Source: Betaproteobacteria bacterium
Lineage (GTDB): Bacteria > Pseudomonadota > Gammaproteobacteria > Burkholderiales > SG8-41
DNA: 33,781 nucleotides
Direction: 5' to 3'
Assembly (NCBI GenBank): GCA_016868035.1
Contig: VGID01000043.1
Location: 1 to 33,781, forward strand
The number at the start of each line of letters is the position of its first letter. Within the stretch, counting starts at the first letter, position 1. The translations under genes were made by a program, and so were the position numbers. Of the stretch, positions 31,099-33,781 are shown piece after piece. The notes beneath the pieces are model-generated. The model was not told where the DNA came from, ran no database searches, and saw nothing but the letters and a program-made list of their open reading frames with translations.

Positions 31099-32505
31099 AT
31101 GAGCACCGCGAGTCAGGCGGATCTTCTGGTGTGCAACATCGACTGGCTGATCACGGTCGACCCGAGTCGCCGCATCATCCGCGACGCGGCGGTCGCGGTG
31201 AAGAACGGAAAATTCGTCGCGATCGGCAAGACCGCGGCAGTCGAGGCGGCCTGGCGCGCGGACCGCGTCGTCGACGGCAAGGGGGCGGTGGGGATGCCGG
31301 GGATGATCGACAACCATCTGCACTCGTCGTTCCAGCTTGCGCGCGGCCTTGCCGACGAATCGAACGCGCAGTCCTTCCTGTACGAGCACATGTACCCCTA
31401 CGAGGCGGTAATGGGGGAGGAGGACGTGTACACCAGCGTGACGCTGGCGGCAATCGAGATGCTGCGCCATGGCGTTACCTGCTACATCGAGCCCGGGAAC
31501 TACTACCCGGATGCGACCGTGCGGGCCGTCATGGGCGCGGGCATGCGGATGGTGCTCGCCGTGAGCTGCTTCGACCAGAACAAGGCCGTCACCGGAATCA
31601 TGCCGGCGGCCATGATCGAGGACACCGGGCGCTGCATCGCCAAGACCGAAGAGCTGTTCGAAAAATATCCCGGCAAGCACGCGGGACGGCTTACCGTCAG
31701 TGCGTCGTTCCGCGGCATGAACAACAGCACGGACGAGCTGATCCTCGCCTTGAAGGGCATCGCGCAGCGGCACAAGGCGGTCCTGCAGACTCACGCCTGC
31801 TACTCGTACTTCACGCACGACGCGAGCATCGTCCAGCACCTGAAACCCGAGATCGAACGCCTGGAGTCGCTCGGCGTGCTCGACGAGAACATGCTCCTGC
31901 TGCACGCGGGCTGGCTCGAGCCGCACGAGATCGAGATCCTCGTGCGGCGCAAGCCCACGCTGGTATGCTGCCCGTCATCATCGCTGCATAACGGCTACGG
32001 CAACCTCACCGTCGGCAAGCATCCCGAATTGATGGCGCTCGGCGTGAACGTGAGCCTCGGCGCGGACCATGCGAGCTCGGGCACCGTGGACATGGTGCAG
32101 GAGATGCGTTACTGCGTATTCGGCTACAAGGAGATCCGCCTCAACCCGCGCTTCATGCCGCCCGAGCAGGCGATCGAGATGGCGACCATCAACGGCGCGC
32201 GCGGCGCCGGCCTCGCGGATCGCATCGGGTCGGTCGAGGTGGGCAAGGAGGGCGATCTCGTGCTGTTCGACGCCACGGTTTCCGAGTGGCAGCCTCTGTA
32301 CAACCCGGTCTCGAATCTCGTGTACTGCGCGGCCGGCAATACGGTGAAGCATGTTTTCGTGGGCGGAGAGCAGGTGGTCCGCGACGGCCGCCTCGTGCGC
32401 ATCGACCAGGACGAGGTCATGCGCGAGGTGATCAAGGCCGGCAGCCGCATCACCGGGCGTCTGAACATGAAAAAGGTCCTGAAGCTGCGGTGGCCCGTGG
32501 AATGA
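31099..32505 (+). CDS. Metal-dependent amidohydrolase, ATZ/TRZ/cytosine deaminase-like
   Basis: A 468-residue amidohydrolase-superfamily enzyme. The N-terminal beta domain (1-65) is followed by GMPGMIDNHLHSSF with metal ligands His73 and His75, LQTHACYS with His232, LLLHAGWLEPHE with His269, and SLGADHASSGT with metal Asp323. The end GSVEVGKEGDLVLFD is the usual return to the beta domain. The family removes amino or chloro groups from heterocycles (cytosine, triazines, 8-oxoguanine, S-adenosylhomocysteine) or opens amides; the substrate here is unknown. The start at 31099 has a GAGGGG Shine-Dalgarno; an earlier in-frame ATG has none. A Bug receptor gene follows 75 bp downstream and is likely co-transcribed. 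Confidence 0.9.
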   Translation: MSTASQADLLVCNIDWLITVDPSRRIIRDAAVAVKNGKFVAIGKTAAVEAAWRADRVVDGKGAVGMPGMIDNHLHSSFQLARGLADESNAQSFLYEHMYPYEAVMGEEDVYTSVTLAAIEMLRHGVTCYIEPGNYYPDATVRAVMGAGMRMVLAVSCFDQNKAVTGIMPAAMIEDTGRCIAKTEELFEKYPGKHAGRLTVSASFRGMNNSTDELILALKGIAQRHKAVLQTHACYSYFTHDASIVQHLKPEIERLESLGVLDENMLLLHAGWLEPHEIEILVRRKPTLVCCPSSSLHNGYGNLTVGKHPELMALGVNVSLGADHASSGTVDMVQEMRYCVFGYKEIRLNPRFMPPEQAIEMATINGARGAGLADRIGSVEVGKEGDLVLFDATVSEWQPLYNPVSNLVYCAAGNTVKHVFVGGEQVVRDGRLVRIDQDEVMREVIKAGSRITGRLNMKKVLKLRWPVE

Positions 32506-32580
32506 CGCAACCGCGCAAATGCGCCAGACCGCCTTCACCGCGTTTGCTCCAATGCGGCGCCTGACATGAAGGAGAAATCA

Positions 32581-33546
32581 ATGAACCGTCGGTTCGTGAT
32601 GACCATCGTTGCGACGCTAACGGCTGTGGCGACGGCCAGCGCCGTCGGGCAGGAGTTTCCGACCCGGCCGATCCGGCTGATCGTGCCGTTCCCCACCGGC
32701 GGGGCGACCGACACGTTCTCGCGGGTGATCGCAGCGGAGATGAGCAAGAGCCTCGGGCAGCAGGTGATCGTGGAGAATCGCCCCGGCGCGGGAACCACGA
32801 TCGCGGCCGACATCGTTTCGAAATCCGCGGCCGACGGTTATACGCTTTTTTTTACGGACCTTTCCACCCACACGATCACGTCCTCGATCTACGCGAAGCT
32901 CCCGTACCACCCGCTGCGGGACTTCGCGCCGGTCGCGGCGGTGAATTCGTCACCGCTCCTGCTGGTTGCGCATCCCTCGGTCGGCGTGAGGACGGTGCGC
33001 GAGCTGATCGCGGTGGCGAAGAAGCACCCGGGGATCACGCTCGCCAACTCGGGCATCGGCACCGTGACGCACATGACCGCAGAGAGGTTCCGATGGCGCG
33101 CGGGCATCGAGGTAACGGCGGTGAGCTACAAGGGCGGCGCGACACCCGTCATCGCCCTGCTCGGCGGGGAAATTGCCATGGTGATGGCGACGGTGCCGGC
33201 GAGCATCCAGCATGTCCAGCGGGGCAAGCTGGTCGCGCTCGGGCTGGCGGCTGCCCGGCGCTCGCCGTATCTTCCGGACGTCCCCGCCATCGCCGAGACC
33301 GTCAAGGACGTGGAGGGTGCCGTGATCTCCGGTGTGCTCGCCCCGGCAGGCACGCCACGCAGCGTGATCGAGCGCCTGAACGCGGAGATTGCCAAGGCGT
33401 CGGAGGTCTCTAAAGTCAAGGAGGTCTTCGCTCTCAACGCCGCCGAAACGCTCAGGATGAGCCCCGATGAGCTGCAGAGGGCGCTGGAGCGCGACGTAAA
33501 GGCGTGGGCGGAGGTCGTCAGGGCGACGGGCGTCAAAGTGGACTAA
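32581..33546 (+). CDS. Bug/TctC-family periplasmic solute-binding receptor
   Basis: A 321-residue Bug receptor with a signal peptide (MNRRFVMTIVATLTAVATAS..., cleavage near AVGQ), then EFPTRPIRLIVPFPTGGATD, VIVENRPGAGTTIAAD, ADGYTLFF, LANSGIGTVTHMTAERF, VSYKGGATPVIALLGGEI and GVLAPAGTPRSVIERL. The ATG at 32581 has AAGGAG 6 nt upstream; an in-frame ATG at 32566 contains that very Shine-Dalgarno and is rejected. It lies downstream of the amidohydrolase, so its ligand may be that enzyme's substrate (inference). Confidence 0.93.
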   Translation: MNRRFVMTIVATLTAVATASAVGQEFPTRPIRLIVPFPTGGATDTFSRVIAAEMSKSLGQQVIVENRPGAGTTIAADIVSKSAADGYTLFFTDLSTHTITSSIYAKLPYHPLRDFAPVAAVNSSPLLLVAHPSVGVRTVRELIAVAKKHPGITLANSGIGTVTHMTAERFRWRAGIEVTAVSYKGGATPVIALLGGEIAMVMATVPASIQHVQRGKLVALGLAAARRSPYLPDVPAIAETVKDVEGAVISGVLAPAGTPRSVIERLNAEIAKASEVSKVKEVFALNAAETLRMSPDELQRALERDVKAWAEVVRATGVKVD

Positions 33547-33576
33547 GAGACCCGATTCTAAGACGCGGGAGGGGCC

Positions 33577-33690
33577 ATGAGACTTGTTACGCAATTGCTG
33601 TGCGGGTTGGTGTGTGGTGCGGTGGCGCAGTTCGCGGCCATTGGGACGGCCGGCGTGACCGGCGTGAAAAAACTGATCCAGTTCGAGTGA
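33577..33690 (+). CDS. Short ORF, 37 aa, possibly the truncated front of a secreted protein
   Basis: This frame reads MRLVTQLLCGLVCGAVAQFA, then AIGTAGVTGVKKLIQFE, then TGA. It has a good GGGAGGGG Shine-Dalgarno and a hydrophobic start that looks like a signal peptide. The length is too short for a known exported protein. An IS3-type transposase gene begins 41 bp later, so a plausible reading is that an insertion sequence cut off the rest of the gene and the last codons are IS sequence. The position of the left IS end could not be fixed. Confidence 0.35.
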   Translation: MRLVTQLLCGLVCGAVAQFAAIGTAGVTGVKKLIQFE

Positions 33691-33691
33691 G

Positions 33692-33709
33692 AGAAAATTC
33701 CGATTTTCT
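33692..33709. other. Inverted repeat near the left end of an IS3-type element
   Basis: AGAAAAT-TCCG-ATTTTCT is a perfect 7-bp stem with a 4-nt loop, directly before TGACACTGGAAAGGATCAAG and the transposase start. It is AT-rich, has no T-run and so is not a good terminator. It may belong to the end of the insertion sequence or a translation-control hairpin for the transposase, which some IS elements use to block read-in from outside. Confidence 0.35.
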
Positions 33710-33730
33710 GACACTGGAAAGGATCAAGAA

Positions 33731-33781
33731 ATGCCCAAAGGAGTGCGTTTAAAGCCCGAGCAGGTTGTGGCCAAACTTCGT
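33731..33781 (+). CDS. IS3-family transposase OrfA, N-terminal fragment (runs off the window)
   Basis: The last 51 bases read MPKGVRLKPEQVVAKLR and the frame stays open to the window end. This is the typical start of an OrfA-type helix-turn-helix protein of IS3-family insertion sequences (recalled pattern MPKxxRLKPEQIVxxLRQIEV). OrfA binds the IS ends and, through a programmed frameshift with OrfB, forms the full transposase. An AAGGATC stretch lies a few bases upstream of the ATG. The rest of the element, including OrfB and the right end, is outside the window. Confidence 0.7.
   Translation, partial: MPKGVRLKPEQVVAKLR

Overview
The window reads as a stretch of a high-GC betaproteobacterial chromosome, most likely Burkholderiales-like. 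The main clue is five Bug/TctC-type tricarboxylate-binding receptor genes without any TctA/TctB membrane partners, a pattern typical of Bordetella and Comamonadaceae relatives. A TRAP dicarboxylate transporter, a dipeptide-type ABC importer, family III CoA transferase, crotonase, haloacid-dehalogenase-like and amidohydrolase genes fit a soil or water organism that takes up and degrades many organic acids and peptides. No tRNA, rRNA or CRISPR array is visible.

Layout. 1-712: a palindromic intergenic repeat, a beheaded gene remnant translationally overlapped by a small intact ORF, and non-coding repeat sequence. 715-3505 (minus): RidA-like protein, M20 peptidase, Bug receptor. 3783-6111 (plus): an unusual protein with three tandem RidA domains, then the tRNA t6A-pathway enzyme Sua5. 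6261-15055 (all minus): aminotransferase, TIM-barrel isomerase-like protein, two related Bug receptors, cytidine-deaminase-fold protein, DctP-DctQ-DctM TRAP transporter, DUF3530-like secreted hydrolase. 15443-18385 (plus): a large FAD plus Fe-S oxidoreductase of the D-2-hydroxyacid dehydrogenase type, divergent from the aminotransferase. 18759-24572 (plus): a four-gene peptide-type ABC importer in gsiA-B-C-D order. 24678-27693 (minus): HAD hydrolase, a divergent Bug receptor, enolase-superfamily enzyme. 27777-29906 (plus): crotonase and CoA transferase. 30036-30833 (minus): TauE/SafE exporter. 31099-33546 (plus): amidohydrolase and Bug receptor. The right edge enters an IS3-type transposase gene.

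The most striking non-coding signal is that many spacers between genes hold a different short-period array: 7-mers, 8-mers, 9-mers, or 14/15-mers. Most are built as a left arm of direct repeats and a right arm of roughly complementary repeats, so the transcript would fold into a hairpin. The unit sequence differs from spacer to spacer while the design stays the same. Several arrays run right into start or stop codons, and they separate every cistron of the ABC operon. One (near 15.1-15.4 kb) has been split by a 194-bp MITE-like palindromic element. They resemble in form the heptanucleotide STRR repeats known from cyanobacteria, but their role here is not known.

How the genes may work together (inference): uptake systems (Bug receptors, TRAP, ABC) sit beside enzymes for amide or peptide hydrolysis (M20, amidohydrolase), 2-hydroxy/2-oxo/amino-acid interconversion (FAD/Fe-S dehydrogenase, aminotransferase), and CoA-thioester breakdown (CoA transferase, crotonase). 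None of the substrates can be named from the sequence.
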